Positions 38,301 through 45,890 of a DNA stretch of 64,000 bases are shown piece by piece. The stretch lies in the NCBI RefSeq assembly GCF_003148385.1, contig NZ_CP029463.1, forward strand, positions 1,426,001 through 1,490,000, given 5' to 3'. The notes under the pieces were generated by a model. It worked only from the letters and a program-made list of their open reading frames with translations. It did not search any database and was not told the origin of the DNA. The DNA comes from Flavobacterium sediminis (GTDB lineage Bacteria > Bacteroidota > Bacteroidia > Flavobacteriales > Flavobacteriaceae). The position numbers and the translations under genes are program-made. Every line of letters begins with the position of its first letter. Position 1 is the first letter of the stretch.

Positions 38301-39243
38301 CGAAATTGAAAATACTATTTTACGTAAAAACTGTATTTCGTACCTGATCGATCAAACACCGACAGCTAAAAGAACGTATGGTAAAAACTTCCTCAATGGT
38401 GTTAATACGTTTGATGGTAATGAAGTTAATTTGAGCGCCGACCTTGATGATTATGCTTCCTTTGTAAAATTTATGGAACAAGCCTTTGAATGGGACATCA
38501 TGAGTTACAATTTCTATCCGTATTACTGGGCAAACCGTGAGGAATGGGCAAAAATGTATCAATACGACCAAACAAACGACTCTGTTTTCAAAGCATTCAT
38601 GCAAAGTGGTATGGCTCGTGTTATTGTAACCGTTCGCCCTGGCTTTGAAGAGGCGGTACGTTATTACATGCAAACCGGACAAATCTGGAATGGTGGAGAA
38701 GTTCCGGTTATCGAAGACGAATTGTACTTGTCAATTGTGGACGAACTACGTGCGCCGGAAGGCGAAAAAGTCGGTTTGGCTTGGCCTACACGTGTGCCAA
38801 CGTCTATGACTATTCTACAAGCGGAAAGCATTGGTTTAAAAGTAGATAAAGCTTTACCGTTTAACACCGATGTAACTGACTTTGAGAACCCGGATGAAGT
38901 ACCGCAATCGTCACAAATTAATTTTAACGATGCTCAGATAGGCGGTGCACAAACCGTTGTGAGAACTGCAAGAGTATTGGGTAAAATTGCAGGAAGTAAC
39001 GGAATCAGTTCTAAAATTCTATTGAAGAACATTGACGGTTCTATACAAGACCTTACGTATTGTGATGCTAACGGAAGCTGGGAATTGAATCATTTACCGG
39101 CCGGAAGATATGAATTGTTGTTAGATGCGGAAAATGACTTCCCTACCGACACGTATCAGGTAACCGAAGGTTCAAAAGAGCAAGTAGTGGAATTACAAGA
39201 CGATCAAACGGTTGAGATCAACATCACGGTTGAACTTCTTTAA
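35395..39243 (+). CDS. Large 1282-residue protein without signal peptide; candidate toxin partner or carrier
   Basis: I do not recognise a named family. No signal peptide or membrane helix is visible. Residues 1-195 are mixed helix; 198-265 form a charged coiled coil (LKLQRELQKAEKTYRKEYEA); about 395-520 look like beta-strands; 560-745 form a conserved-looking block with a charged RRLRKSEVTETTSTE stretch, a Gly/Ala/Asn-rich part (AGASFSAQWG), a long helix and GFDNRKGDKHVVGVYRWVD; about 1190-1282 resemble a carboxypeptidase-regulatory/SpaA-like beta-sandwich (DANGSWELNHLPAGRYEL). It stands alone before a strong terminator and directly upstream of the polymorphic toxin, so a structural or delivery role is inferred from position. 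Confidence 0.7.
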   Translation: MSNEIKNTLFRFVSMRAPELSTEHEANKGFILQPEIAYGEFNEAIANKPAETTKLETLKVTALNFKPLTIEEIKTLDKKVYDFSVWVAKNRSTITDAELKAKAEGMPLLTDESIKLIWQNLYYQVITQKDFYAKETLMQLLIAQHILVNYASFKIEDLLKAKVILPKALFIEDQTETGLIAAKIAAPTNEINISNPAMQKLETAAKLKEDNASLLKLQRELQKAEKTYRKEYEAEYQKQLEAHELKIKPLLDQYNKDLEAARQEYCSVKDPNITYDPNDPCQQPAEVAQPDLPKFEFSFRDEMDMDFLSNQLSTESLEVLNTLINPSAIISTGRTTEQSRLLEDFSLVQDFNSFESTYSGLQELTNANDDLISQNQTGNNNTTVVIGGTTIETNNNASNLAPFEYEIKTRERGTLSTTRFMTLMVGIPDPSWRISSITYKMTQLDDSVIEKSSTGVIHLGGYDLFLSLNMDTISSDLKELSATVQFTNGSEKTFVIPDFKLASIYRAFLMDPVIGTSGDTSGSAVSPDYTFIPSGFGIKQLGIADYNKVEQTIHGYVEGEVAHIENVMAREYKEKATRRLRKSEVTETTSTETEKEQLTDTSTVNRFEMQNEVSNVIANSKDFSAGASFSAQWGSKVAGPRFGLNTNANYATHNSKEQSTRQAMTNAKEITERALDRIVTKVKEERIEKIVEEFEENNTHGFDNRKGDKHVVGVYRWVDKVFKNQIVNYGKRLMFEFMVPEPAKLHKLALGSLVQTKTAMTLEKPIDPRTAEDFTLTDYSQLTNDKLKYWTGKYKVEFETQPENFIEISKAFDGRDPSFGGHDDGKVQIVSGNGDLDIPENYVVKSVDYAFGTYPHNFKGAHQANLTIGGKSSTWIIGTAQTLKTGTISSLNIEKKLSYSFSTGESPIISGSIRAKCYLNNNSIEKWKQETFNAIIKAYEEALATYNDALAEKQAEGVQILGTNPLFYREIENTILRKNCISYLIDQTPTAKRTYGKNFLNGVNTFDGNEVNLSADLDDYASFVKFMEQAFEWDIMSYNFYPYYWANREEWAKMYQYDQTNDSVFKAFMQSGMARVIVTVRPGFEEAVRYYMQTGQIWNGGEVPVIEDELYLSIVDELRAPEGEKVGLAWPTRVPTSMTILQAESIGLKVDKALPFNTDVTDFENPDEVPQSSQINFNDAQIGGAQTVVRTARVLGKIAGSNGISSKILLKNIDGSIQDLTYCDANGSWELNHLPAGRYELLLDAENDFPTDTYQVTEGSKEQVVELQDDQTVEINITVELL

Positions 39244-39263
39244 TTCTTATTTAATAACCTAAA

Positions 39264-39298
39264 CCTCCGGCAGGTAAAACCTGCCGGAGTGTTTTTTT
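39264..39298 (+). terminator. Strong terminator between the 1282-residue gene and the toxin
   Basis: CTCCGGCAGGT pairs with ACCTGCCGGAG around AAA, followed by GTTTTTTT. It ends 15 bases before the toxin ATG, leaving no room for a promoter between them. Confidence 0.92.
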
Positions 39299-39312
39299 AA
39301 AAACAAAATCTT

Positions 39313-41952
39313 ATGAGAGCAATTGATTATGGGCTGCAGAATTTTGGTGGTTACTCATATAAAAATACTCGGTCAAACATCTTTGTCTTTAATGAAGATA
39401 TTCGCATTGACGATGAAAGTAATGAGCAAAACCAGCAAGACATTTATGAAGTATTTTACAAAGAAATCGCCTTTACAAATGACAATCATACTGCTTTTGA
39501 ATATGTAGAAGATGGAGAAATACTATCTGACGAAACAATAAACTACATAAAAGAAAGTGGCATTGTTGCATGGAACGAAGAATCTTTTTCACTCAATAAC
39601 AATCTTTACTCGGCATACCCTTTCGAAACAGTTACTACAAAAATTTATGCAATTGAGGATAAATTCTATATCCGATTAAATAAAGGAGAGCTTTTAGCAT
39701 TAGATAATGTTACTATCGGCATTAGCAGAGAAAAAAAAGACACTCCTCTTTATTTGCTTAATGATATTCTACATGAAAAATCCCTAAGTGTGATTGTTTT
39801 TGTATCGGATGATGGAGTAAAACTGGAACGTGCCTTTCAAAATATTGAATGTTTTCAAAATGAAGTTGTCTTATTTATAGAAAATGATCTGGGAAGTAAT
39901 GTTTTCGGTTCCGTACTAAGAATAAAGTTAGGTGATAATGTTATAGGAACTAGCTCTTTTCCTATAAAGCAAACCACTAAAGTAATAGATTCATTAAAGT
40001 TAAATATAAATATTGACAATCACACACTGATTAAAGCTATTGAAGAGGAGATCAAATACAATGGCAGCTTGCTTCATTTCATTAAAAAAAGATTCATCCT
40101 TGCAGATAAATTAATTTCAATACCTATTAATTTCACATTAGAGGCTATTATTCAACCTATGAAACTTTTTTCAGAAGGAATAGCAGGGCTCAAATTTGAT
40201 GAGAAAAGATGGCAGTATTATAATTCCGACGGCACAAAAAATGAAGAAGCAAATCTGTTATTTTTTGATCCGGAACATTTTGAAACCCTTGAGGAAAAGG
40301 CAAAAGAAAAAGAAACCAAAAACATCATTAAAAAAGCATTAAAAGAAATCGATTCCTTTGAAATGTCTTTGTTGAAAACAGAACAACAAATGGAAGATAC
40401 TGCTTTTTCCGAGTTCAAAAAATATCTGAAAAAAGCTTTAAAGAAGATCCTTACTGTTTTGCAAACTATAAGAGATTATATTTCTGATCCTGAGTTGCTC
40501 GCTATTGCTCTTGCTAAAAACACACTGATTGCTTTAAACGCATTTTTGGTAGGGCTTATAAATAGTATCTTTGAAGTTTTTAAAGGTTTTTTTGATATTG
40601 TAATCTTATTGTGTGAAGCTCTTCAAGCTGCTAAAAGTACAGGCACCAGTATTCTGATCACGCCCTCTTCTTATTTAAGCATGTTTCTGGAGTTCTTTGA
40701 AAATATGATTGATACTATTAGTAACCTTTTCACTAAGGAAAACCTGAAAGCATTAATAGCGTTCTTAGTTGATCTTCATAAATTTATCTTTTCATTACCC
40801 GTAAATTTAGCGAAATTCTTCTTAGACCACGAAGGAAGTTTTATAACAGTAGACCGAATTGCGTACTATATTGGGTATTTGATTGGCATGTTTATTGATG
40901 TCATCATCGGAGCTGTATTGACAGGCGGGGCAAAAACCGGAGCTGATGTGATCAGAATAATCGTTAAAGAGATCACCGATGTATTTAAGGCTGCACAATA
41001 TAGTTTAAAAAAATTAAGAGACGGGGCAACATTTGTTGCAGACCAACTTGTTGCTATATTTGCCAGAATACGGGAAAAAGCGAAGAATATTAAACCGTTT
41101 CTAACGGATATCATAAATTTATTAAATGATATTTTTATTCAATTTAAAGCTATTATTATCGTATATTACAACGGTTCATTAACTAATGTAGTATTAGAAC
41201 CCATAACAGCTATTATCAGACTATCATTAAAGGTGTTGCAAAAAAACTGGGTAAATGATCTGACAAAAGTAGGTTTGCGGTTCCGACAACTAAAAGACGA
41301 TCTTTACATTCTGGCGTATAAAGGAGAAGAAGTTTTTAGAGGTACAAAAAAGCAACTCACAGAAACCATTAATGAATACCTGAAAAAAGGAACAGATTTA
41401 GAAAAACATTTGGATGAGTTAGTTGAAATCATAAACAAAAGAAAAAACTCGTTTTTAAAATATAGTTCTAAATTTGATGAAAATTTTATTAATCATTTAA
41501 GTGGAGATGTAGAAATAATAAAACCTAAATTATCAGATATATGGATTAATTCTAAAGAATGGCTATATAGAGGATTACAAGGTCAAGGTGGGCATTGGTT
41601 AAACGAATCTTTAATTGTTCGGGATATTATTTATCCATCTGGTATTTCTAAGGTTAAAGATATACCACCAGATATACCTTTTAGAGCAAGAATTGATGTA
41701 AAATCATTAAAAGGAAAACTTTTCCCTAAAAATGAAATTTCTTCTATGTTTCCAAGAAACTGGAGTAAAGAACGAATTATGGAAGAAGTTGCTTTTGTTT
41801 ATGAAAACACAGTAGTAAAAGGAGTAAATAAAAAAATAAAATCACCATCTGATATATTTAATAAATATGAAGGAAAAACAACTTCAGGTTTTAAAATCCG
41901 ATTAGAAATTGACGATTTAGGGAATATAATGAATGCATATCCAATAATTTAA
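39313..41952 (+). CDS. Polymorphic toxin with EndoU-type nuclease C-terminus
   Basis: 879 residues. N-terminal 1-250 are beta-rich and unrecognised; 315-360 helical; about 390-545 carry several hydrophobic helices (NTLIALNAFLVGLINSIF; YYIGYLIGMFIDVIIGAVL) that could enter membranes; 680-703 is the pre-toxin segment copied downstream (KKQLTETINEYLKKG). Residues 704-879 match bacterial EndoU: first His in INHLSGD, second in GQGGHWL, Ser/Thr in SSMFPRNWS, and the closing GNIMNAYP. EndoU toxins cut RNA, commonly tRNA. No signal peptide is seen. The immunity gene follows by 11 bases. The C-terminal half is more AT-rich than the rest, as expected for an exchanged toxin tip. Confidence 0.82.
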   Translation: MRAIDYGLQNFGGYSYKNTRSNIFVFNEDIRIDDESNEQNQQDIYEVFYKEIAFTNDNHTAFEYVEDGEILSDETINYIKESGIVAWNEESFSLNNNLYSAYPFETVTTKIYAIEDKFYIRLNKGELLALDNVTIGISREKKDTPLYLLNDILHEKSLSVIVFVSDDGVKLERAFQNIECFQNEVVLFIENDLGSNVFGSVLRIKLGDNVIGTSSFPIKQTTKVIDSLKLNINIDNHTLIKAIEEEIKYNGSLLHFIKKRFILADKLISIPINFTLEAIIQPMKLFSEGIAGLKFDEKRWQYYNSDGTKNEEANLLFFDPEHFETLEEKAKEKETKNIIKKALKEIDSFEMSLLKTEQQMEDTAFSEFKKYLKKALKKILTVLQTIRDYISDPELLAIALAKNTLIALNAFLVGLINSIFEVFKGFFDIVILLCEALQAAKSTGTSILITPSSYLSMFLEFFENMIDTISNLFTKENLKALIAFLVDLHKFIFSLPVNLAKFFLDHEGSFITVDRIAYYIGYLIGMFIDVIIGAVLTGGAKTGADVIRIIVKEITDVFKAAQYSLKKLRDGATFVADQLVAIFARIREKAKNIKPFLTDIINLLNDIFIQFKAIIIVYYNGSLTNVVLEPITAIIRLSLKVLQKNWVNDLTKVGLRFRQLKDDLYILAYKGEEVFRGTKKQLTETINEYLKKGTDLEKHLDELVEIINKRKNSFLKYSSKFDENFINHLSGDVEIIKPKLSDIWINSKEWLYRGLQGQGGHWLNESLIVRDIIYPSGISKVKDIPPDIPFRARIDVKSLKGKLFPKNEISSMFPRNWSKERIMEEVAFVYENTVVKGVNKKIKSPSDIFNKYEGKTTSGFKIRLEIDDLGNIMNAYPII
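41281..41420 (+). repeat. Pre-toxin repeat, reference copy inside the full toxin gene
   Basis: Encodes DDLYILAYKGEEVFRGTK and the following KKQLTETINEYLKKG to HLDE. Fragments of this block head the downstream toxin ends (42372, 43701, 44801, 45891, 47210, 48238). The homology extends left to about 41188 in one copy. Confidence 0.9.
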
Positions 41953-42065
41953 ATTCATAAAAGATGAAATATAAATTTTACAAAGAAGTAATTGAAGATT
42001 TAGTGACTTTAGGCATAATGCCAGAAGAAAAAAAATATCAGATAATTTTTAGATTTGGTGATTCA
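41805..42065 (+). other. Variable block between identical flanks, copy A
   Basis: From 41805 the toxin tip and then the first third of the immunity gene differ completely from the copy at 47683-47931, while the DNA before (from about 41405) and after (to about 42320) is almost identical between the two. Confidence 0.8.
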
Positions 42066-42314
42066 GGTTGGACACCACAAAAAGCACAAGAAATCATAGA
42101 TGGGGTAGAAAAAAACAAAACATTAGCAGCAGATAAAGACCCATATGTGTGGGGCAATGAAGATATAACTGTTTTTGCCAACAAAAATGGTGTTTTGCTC
42201 ATAGACAAAATGGCAATGAGAGCTAAACAAGACGTTGAACCTTTAGAACTATCACATCAAGAATTCTATGCTTTTATGCAAGACTTTAAAAAATTTATTG
42301 AAGAAAACCATTAA
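41964..42314 (+). CDS. Immunity protein for the EndoU toxin
   Basis: 116 residues, soluble and acidic. From the GWTPQKAQEIIDG segment (about residue 35) to the end it is the same as the protein at 47842-48180; the first 34 residues differ. It also resembles the 123-residue protein at 43272-43643 (WTPQK-QE; FLQDFKKF). It follows the toxin by 11 bases and precedes a terminator. Immunity is inferred from this position and the paired divergence. Confidence 0.75.
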   Translation: MKYKFYKEVIEDLVTLGIMPEEKKYQIIFRFGDSGWTPQKAQEIIDGVEKNKTLAADKDPYVWGNEDITVFANKNGVLLIDKMAMRAKQDVEPLELSHQEFYAFMQDFKKFIEENH

Positions 42315-42321
42315 ACCTTAA

Positions 42322-42348
42322 ACCGTTCATTCCTGAACGGTTTTTTTA
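42322..42348 (+). terminator. Cassette terminator, copy 1
   Basis: AACCGTTCA pairs with TGAACGGTT around TTCC, followed by T residues. Near-identical hairpins end the cassettes at 43649 and 48186, differing only in the loop. Confidence 0.9.
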
Positions 42349-42371
42349 TTACATCATAAATTTTTTTACAA

Positions 42372-42510
42372 TTCGGACAACTAAAAGATGATCTTTACAC
42401 TCTGACGTATAAAGGATAAGAAGTTTTTAGAGGTACAAAAAAGCAACTCACAGAAACTATTAATGAATACCAGAAAAAAGGAAAAGGTTTAGAGAAGTAT
42501 TTGGATGAGT
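42372..42510 (+). repeat. Pre-toxin repeat, copy 1, with nonsense mutation
   Basis: A copy of 41281-41420 reading QLKDDLYTLTYKG followed by TAA where the reference has GAA, then EVFRGTKKQLTETINEY in the same frame, continuing into the 42501 toxin end. It has no start codon or ribosome-binding site. Confidence 0.88.
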
Positions 42511-42998
42511 TATATAATACTACTCCAACTAAAAAAAGCAAAGAGCTTGATGATTTAATTAATAATCTAAGTTATAAATTTTCTCACAAAATCCGCAAAT
42601 CCTTAGATGGAGTTATAGATATTTCTATGTATGTAATAGATCCATATGAAAAAAAAATAATTCAAGGATATTCTAGTATTAATAATGGTATTCTTGAAAA
42701 TGTATTTGAAGTTACTTTACAAAAACACGACATTTCAACCGCCATGTATAAATTTCTAGATCAAATAGGGTTTGATAAGGTTAGAGGGTTATATAGTGGT
42801 AGAGGGTCTTTAAACACAAATTACATAGAATTCATGAAAGTTTATAATACTACTCGAGATAAAACTAAAGCGGCTTTTGCCACTCCTGCAGGGAAAGCAT
42901 TAAATAAAGCCCTTAATAACAAATTTATACCAAATGAAAAAGAAATTATTATTGATGAAAATACTAAAGCAATAATTATTGAATGGATTAAAAAATGA
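42501..42998 (+). CDS. Orphan toxin C-terminal domain, unknown type
   Basis: 165 residues, opened by a TTG that is the Leu codon of the pre-toxin LDE motif, so this is a fragment and not a true gene start. The domain contains GYSSINNGILENVFEVTLQ, GLYSGRGSLNTNYIEF and a near-terminal TPAGKALNKAL. The G-x-NY-x-F and TPxGK pattern is, from memory, common at the ends of Bacteroidota polymorphic toxins, but I cannot name the activity. The immunity gene starts 4 bases after it. Confidence 0.65.
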   Translation: MDELYNTTPTKKSKELDDLINNLSYKFSHKIRKSLDGVIDISMYVIDPYEKKIIQGYSSINNGILENVFEVTLQKHDISTAMYKFLDQIGFDKVRGLYSGRGSLNTNYIEFMKVYNTTRDKTKAAFATPAGKALNKALNNKFIPNEKEIIIDENTKAIIIEWIKK

Positions 42999-43001
42999 CA
43001 T

Positions 43002-43229
43002 ATGAAAACAATTGAAATAAAAAAAGTAGAAAACAGAGACAAAAACATTCTTATCATTTTGAAAACACTTTACTCAGAAGGAAGTGAAATAAAATCTTTA
43101 GAGGATATTGAAAAATTTATGGAAACCTATAATGAAAAAGGAATCATTAAAATAAATTTTCACGATGAAGTATTAGACTCCCTGAACTTCATAAAAGAAA
43201 ATTTAAACTTAACCTTTACAATCCAATAA
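43002..43229 (+). CDS. Predicted immunity protein of the 42501 toxin end
   Basis: 75 residues, small and charged (KTIEIKKVENRDKNILIIL), with a central helical stretch (IKSLEDIEKFMETYNEKG). No family recognised. The assignment rests on its position, 4 bases after the toxin fragment. Confidence 0.55.
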   Translation: MKTIEIKKVENRDKNILIILKTLYSEGSEIKSLEDIEKFMETYNEKGIIKINFHDEVLDSLNFIKENLNLTFTIQ

Positions 43230-43271
43230 TTAATTATATGAAATGAATCAGTAAAAACAAACTCTACATTT

Positions 43272-43643
43272 ATGGAATATAAATTTAAAAAATATGATAT
43301 TAATTCATCTAATATTTCAGATAAAAATAAAGAATTTGAATATAGCATAGATTATGACTCTTTAAATAAAAATGAAAAGCCACTATATCATTTTGGGTCA
43401 CGCCTTTGGACACCACAGAAAATACAAGAATTAATAGATGAATCTATTGCTCTAGAAGGGACAGAAGAGTTAGAATATCAAGTAGAAGGAGGACATTTAG
43501 GAATAATCGTAACCAAAACAGATGGAGTTGCCTTCTTTGATTTAACCAATCGAGAAAAAGAAGAAGAAGACTTTATTTGGGCTTTTGACAAGTTTATTGA
43601 ATTCCTCCAAGACTTCAAAAAATTTGTTCAAGAAAACTATTAA
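43272..43643 (+). CDS. Orphan immunity protein, EndoU-immunity family
   Basis: 123 residues, related to the proteins at 41964 and 47842 through LWTPQKIQELID and FLQDFKKFVQENY. No toxin lies directly upstream; another immunity gene does. It probably belonged to a lost EndoU cassette and may still protect against non-self toxins. It ends before a cassette terminator. Confidence 0.65.
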   Translation: MEYKFKKYDINSSNISDKNKEFEYSIDYDSLNKNEKPLYHFGSRLWTPQKIQELIDESIALEGTEELEYQVEGGHLGIIVTKTDGVAFFDLTNREKEEEDFIWAFDKFIEFLQDFKKFVQENY

Positions 43644-43648
43644 ACCTT

Positions 43649-43676
43649 AAACCGTTCAGTAATGAACGGTTTTTTT
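43649..43676 (+). terminator. Cassette terminator, copy 2
   Basis: AAACCGTTCA and TGAACGGTTT around GTAA, followed by T residues; same stem as at 42322 and 48186. Confidence 0.9.
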
Positions 43677-43700
43677 ATAACATCATAAATCTTTTTACAA

Positions 43701-43838
43701 TTCGGACAACTAGAAGACGATCTTTACATTCTGGCGTATAAAGGAGAAGAAGTTTTTAGGGGTACAAAAAAGCAACTCACAGAAACCATTAATGAATATC
43801 TGAAAAAAGGAACAGATTTAGAAAAACATTTGGATGAA
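43701..43838 (+). repeat. Pre-toxin repeat, copy 2, open but startless
   Basis: Reads QLEDDLYILAYKGEEVFRG through YLKKG and LEKHLDE in frame with the following toxin end. An in-frame TAA lies just upstream (about 43687), and no ATG occurs before the toxin domain. Confidence 0.9.
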
Positions 43839-44381
43839 GTAATAAAACTGAAAGAATCATTCAAATTTAAGAATTTTACATCTATATTCGAAGATCATCT
43901 TTTATATGGAAATATAAAAATTAACATAAAAAATGCACAAACAGGAAAAAGTAAAGAAATTTACACGTATGCAACAGGTAAAGGAGGAAAAAATGCAAAT
44001 GAAATTTTACCTCCCTGGCAAGTGAAAGTAGAAAAAGCTGGTGGTGTACATATGCATAAATACATTGACGGTAAATTAATTAAAAAAATAAAAACAATCG
44101 AAACTCATATTTTACATACAGGAGAAGTAGTTGAAAAAGTTGAAATACAATTCTTCATTAAAGAGCTTAATGGTTTTTTCAAAAAGAAAGAATCCACACT
44201 TTGGCCTAAAAATTGGAGTTTAGAAAAAATAAAACAACTTACCAAAGAAGCCAGTGAGAATATAATTTTTCACAACAATAGAAAATATGTAGGAAAAACC
44301 AAAGAAGGTTATCAAGTAGAATTTTTTTCAGAACAAAAAGGCATCATAGAAAATGCATATTTAAACTTTGATGAATTTTAA
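43830..44381 (+). CDS. Orphan toxin C-terminal domain, second EndoU-like type
   Basis: 183 residues opened by the TTG of LDE. The EndoU pattern is visible: His in FEDHLLYG, His in AGGVHMHKY, Lys and Ser/Thr in KKKESTLWPKNWSLEKI, and ENAYLNF at the end. It is diverged from the two nearly identical EndoU domains at 41420 and 47290. It reads in frame from the repeat copy upstream but has no start of its own. The immunity gene follows by 11 bases. Confidence 0.65.
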   Translation: MDEVIKLKESFKFKNFTSIFEDHLLYGNIKINIKNAQTGKSKEIYTYATGKGGKNANEILPPWQVKVEKAGGVHMHKYIDGKLIKKIKTIETHILHTGEVVEKVEIQFFIKELNGFFKKKESTLWPKNWSLEKIKQLTKEASENIIFHNNRKYVGKTKEGYQVEFFSEQKGIIENAYLNFDEF

Positions 44382-44392
44382 TAATTAACAAT

Positions 44393-44731
44393 ATGAATAA
44401 ATATTTAGAATTTTATAAAAACGTAGGTTTGACCAAGCCTTTTGATGACAAATATGTTTTATTATCTTACTTCGTTGATGACACAAAATATACTATTAAT
44501 GAAGTAATCTTTCAATTAGAACAAGTATTAGAAGGTAAAAAAACATTTGAAGAAATTTTAGAGCATCCTCAGGTTGCTTGGGATTTTGGTGAAGGATCAG
44601 GACAGTTTGAGTGTAATAAAAAAACTGCATATTTTATTGCAGATGAGGATAGTAATTTGCCTAGTATTGAAATACCTTTGAAAGAATTAATTGAAATTCT
44701 TTATGAGTGGAAAACTTTTTTAAATAAATAA
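44393..44731 (+). CDS. Predicted immunity protein of the second EndoU-like toxin
   Basis: 112 residues, acidic. Its layout, a helix TINEVIFQLEQVLEG, a strand pair with VAWDFGEGSGQF, and the ending ELIEILYEWKTFLN, parallels the other EndoU-associated immunity proteins here, suggesting the same fold. It ends at a terminator. Confidence 0.65.
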   Translation: MNKYLEFYKNVGLTKPFDDKYVLLSYFVDDTKYTINEVIFQLEQVLEGKKTFEEILEHPQVAWDFGEGSGQFECNKKTAYFIADEDSNLPSIEIPLKELIEILYEWKTFLNK

Positions 44732-44765
44732 AAATAAGGCTACCGGAAATGGTAGCCTTATTTTT
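44731..44765 (+). terminator. Intrinsic terminator after the second EndoU-like cassette
   Basis: AAATAAGGCTACC pairs with GGTAGCCTTATTT around GGAAAT, ending in T residues. Confidence 0.92.
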
Positions 44766-44800
44766 AATGTTTCATTATTATCTAAAACAATGACAATTTT

Positions 44801-44875
44801 GTCTTTATAAAAACGGTAACGAAATTTTTAGAGGTATTAAAAAAGAAGTTGATGAATTAGCCGAAAAACTCAAAA
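44801..44875 (+). repeat. Diverged pre-toxin segment, copy 3
   Basis: Reads YKNGNEIFRGIKKEVDELAEKL, equivalent to YKGEEVFRGTKKQLTETINEY of the main toxin but clearly diverged, so it probably came from a different parent toxin. Confidence 0.6.
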
Positions 44876-44877
44876 AA

Positions 44878-45306
44878 ATGAGTGATAAAGAGGCAAAGAA
44901 GTATATTGATGATTTAATAGAGTTTGATTTCCTAAAAAAGATTGGTGTACAAGAAAAATCTATATCTTTATTTTTAAAAGGAGAAACTGTAACATTTGAA
45001 TTTTTATCTAATACGGGAGGTTATGTTTCTGGTTTTTTAACGAAAACCCCTTATGAAGTACAAAGTTATATTTTTTATATAAATGACAAAACTGGTAAGG
45101 CTTTAAAATCATTTTTAGAGTATAGAGAGAAATCAAGCAAGATAGCTAGTTTATTTAAAATAAGTACACTTGAATTAGGAGGGTCATCTATCATTAATCC
45201 AGATGTATTAAAAATGGTAACTAAAATGGGGTTTGAAAAGAAAATAATTGATGTACCTAAAAGTTTGGGGGAAAAATGGAAATATTTGTTAAAAAATTTA
45301 ATGTAA
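44878..45306 (+). CDS. Orphan toxin C-terminal domain, unknown type
   Basis: 142 residues starting at an ATG inside the pre-toxin helix. It has a beta-rich middle (ISLFLKGETVTFEFLSN) and a LELGGSSIINPDVLKMV motif near the end. The activity is not recognised. A small gene follows by 10 bases as in the other cassettes. Confidence 0.6.
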   Translation: MSDKEAKKYIDDLIEFDFLKKIGVQEKSISLFLKGETVTFEFLSNTGGYVSGFLTKTPYEVQSYIFYINDKTGKALKSFLEYREKSSKIASLFKISTLELGGSSIINPDVLKMVTKMGFEKKIIDVPKSLGEKWKYLLKNLM

Positions 45307-45316
45307 AATAATTATT

Positions 45317-45565
45317 ATGGATGCCAAAGAAAAATATTTAAAAATTAAAATAGGAAATAAAAATGTTTTTGATATTTTAAACGAATTAAAAAAAGAATCT
45401 AATTCAATAGATTCAATAGTAAAATTAAGAGAAGTTTTCCCAGAATTGACTCTAATTGAAGCTAAAGAAATTCTAATAATTAGCGAAACTTCCTTTAATA
45501 GTTTAGATGAATACCAGCAAAATTTTTTAAATCATTTTGAAAAATTATCAGATGAAGATTTCTAA
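45317..45565 (+). CDS. Predicted immunity protein with an L7/L12-like motif
   Basis: 82 residues. IVKLREVFPELTLIEAKEIL resembles the C-terminal helix motif of ribosomal protein L7/L12, a fold seen in some small bacterial proteins. The immunity role is inferred from its position after the 44878 toxin end. Confidence 0.55.
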   Translation: MDAKEKYLKIKIGNKNVFDILNELKKESNSIDSIVKLREVFPELTLIEAKEILIISETSFNSLDEYQQNFLNHFEKLSDEDF

Positions 45566-45840
45566 TAGAAAATCATGACCTAAAACAATATAACACCGAA
45601 GGTAAAAGCCTCCAAATGGACATGAAATAATCCATGTAAGAGGTATTTCTGATGCTAAAGAAGTTTTAGAAAACTTTAAAAATGCAGTAATAGTAATTTT
45701 TAAGCGATGACGATTCAAAACGGAGAAATTGTTACCTGAAGGTATCATTAACAAAATAAAACAATTAGATGATGACAATTTTAAATATGATGAATTATTA
45801 GACTATATTGATTCAACAATCTATAATTTTCAAAAAATTA
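45566..45840 (+). pseudogene. Remnants of another toxin/immunity cassette
   Basis: No intact frame, but two coding-like pieces can be read: GHEIIHVRGISDAKEVLENF (about 45615-45680) and, in another frame, KLLPEGIINKIKQLDDDNF running to a stop before the terminator (about 45715-45858). They are separated by frameshifts and stops. I read them as decayed remains of a cassette; the toxin type is not recognisable. Confidence 0.45.
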
Positions 45841-45871
45841 AAAAGCTAACTTGTTAAGTTAGCTTTTTTTT
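45840..45871 (+). terminator. Intrinsic terminator before the WHH cassette
   Basis: AAGCTAACTT pairs with AAGTTAGCTT around GTT, followed by a run of T residues. Confidence 0.88.
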
Positions 45872-45890
45872 GCAAAAATTAGAAATGGTT

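Noticed and set aside
38320..38682. Antisense frame of 120 codons inside the 1282-residue gene
   Set aside because: Shadow of a long coding frame, no ribosome-binding site or family features.
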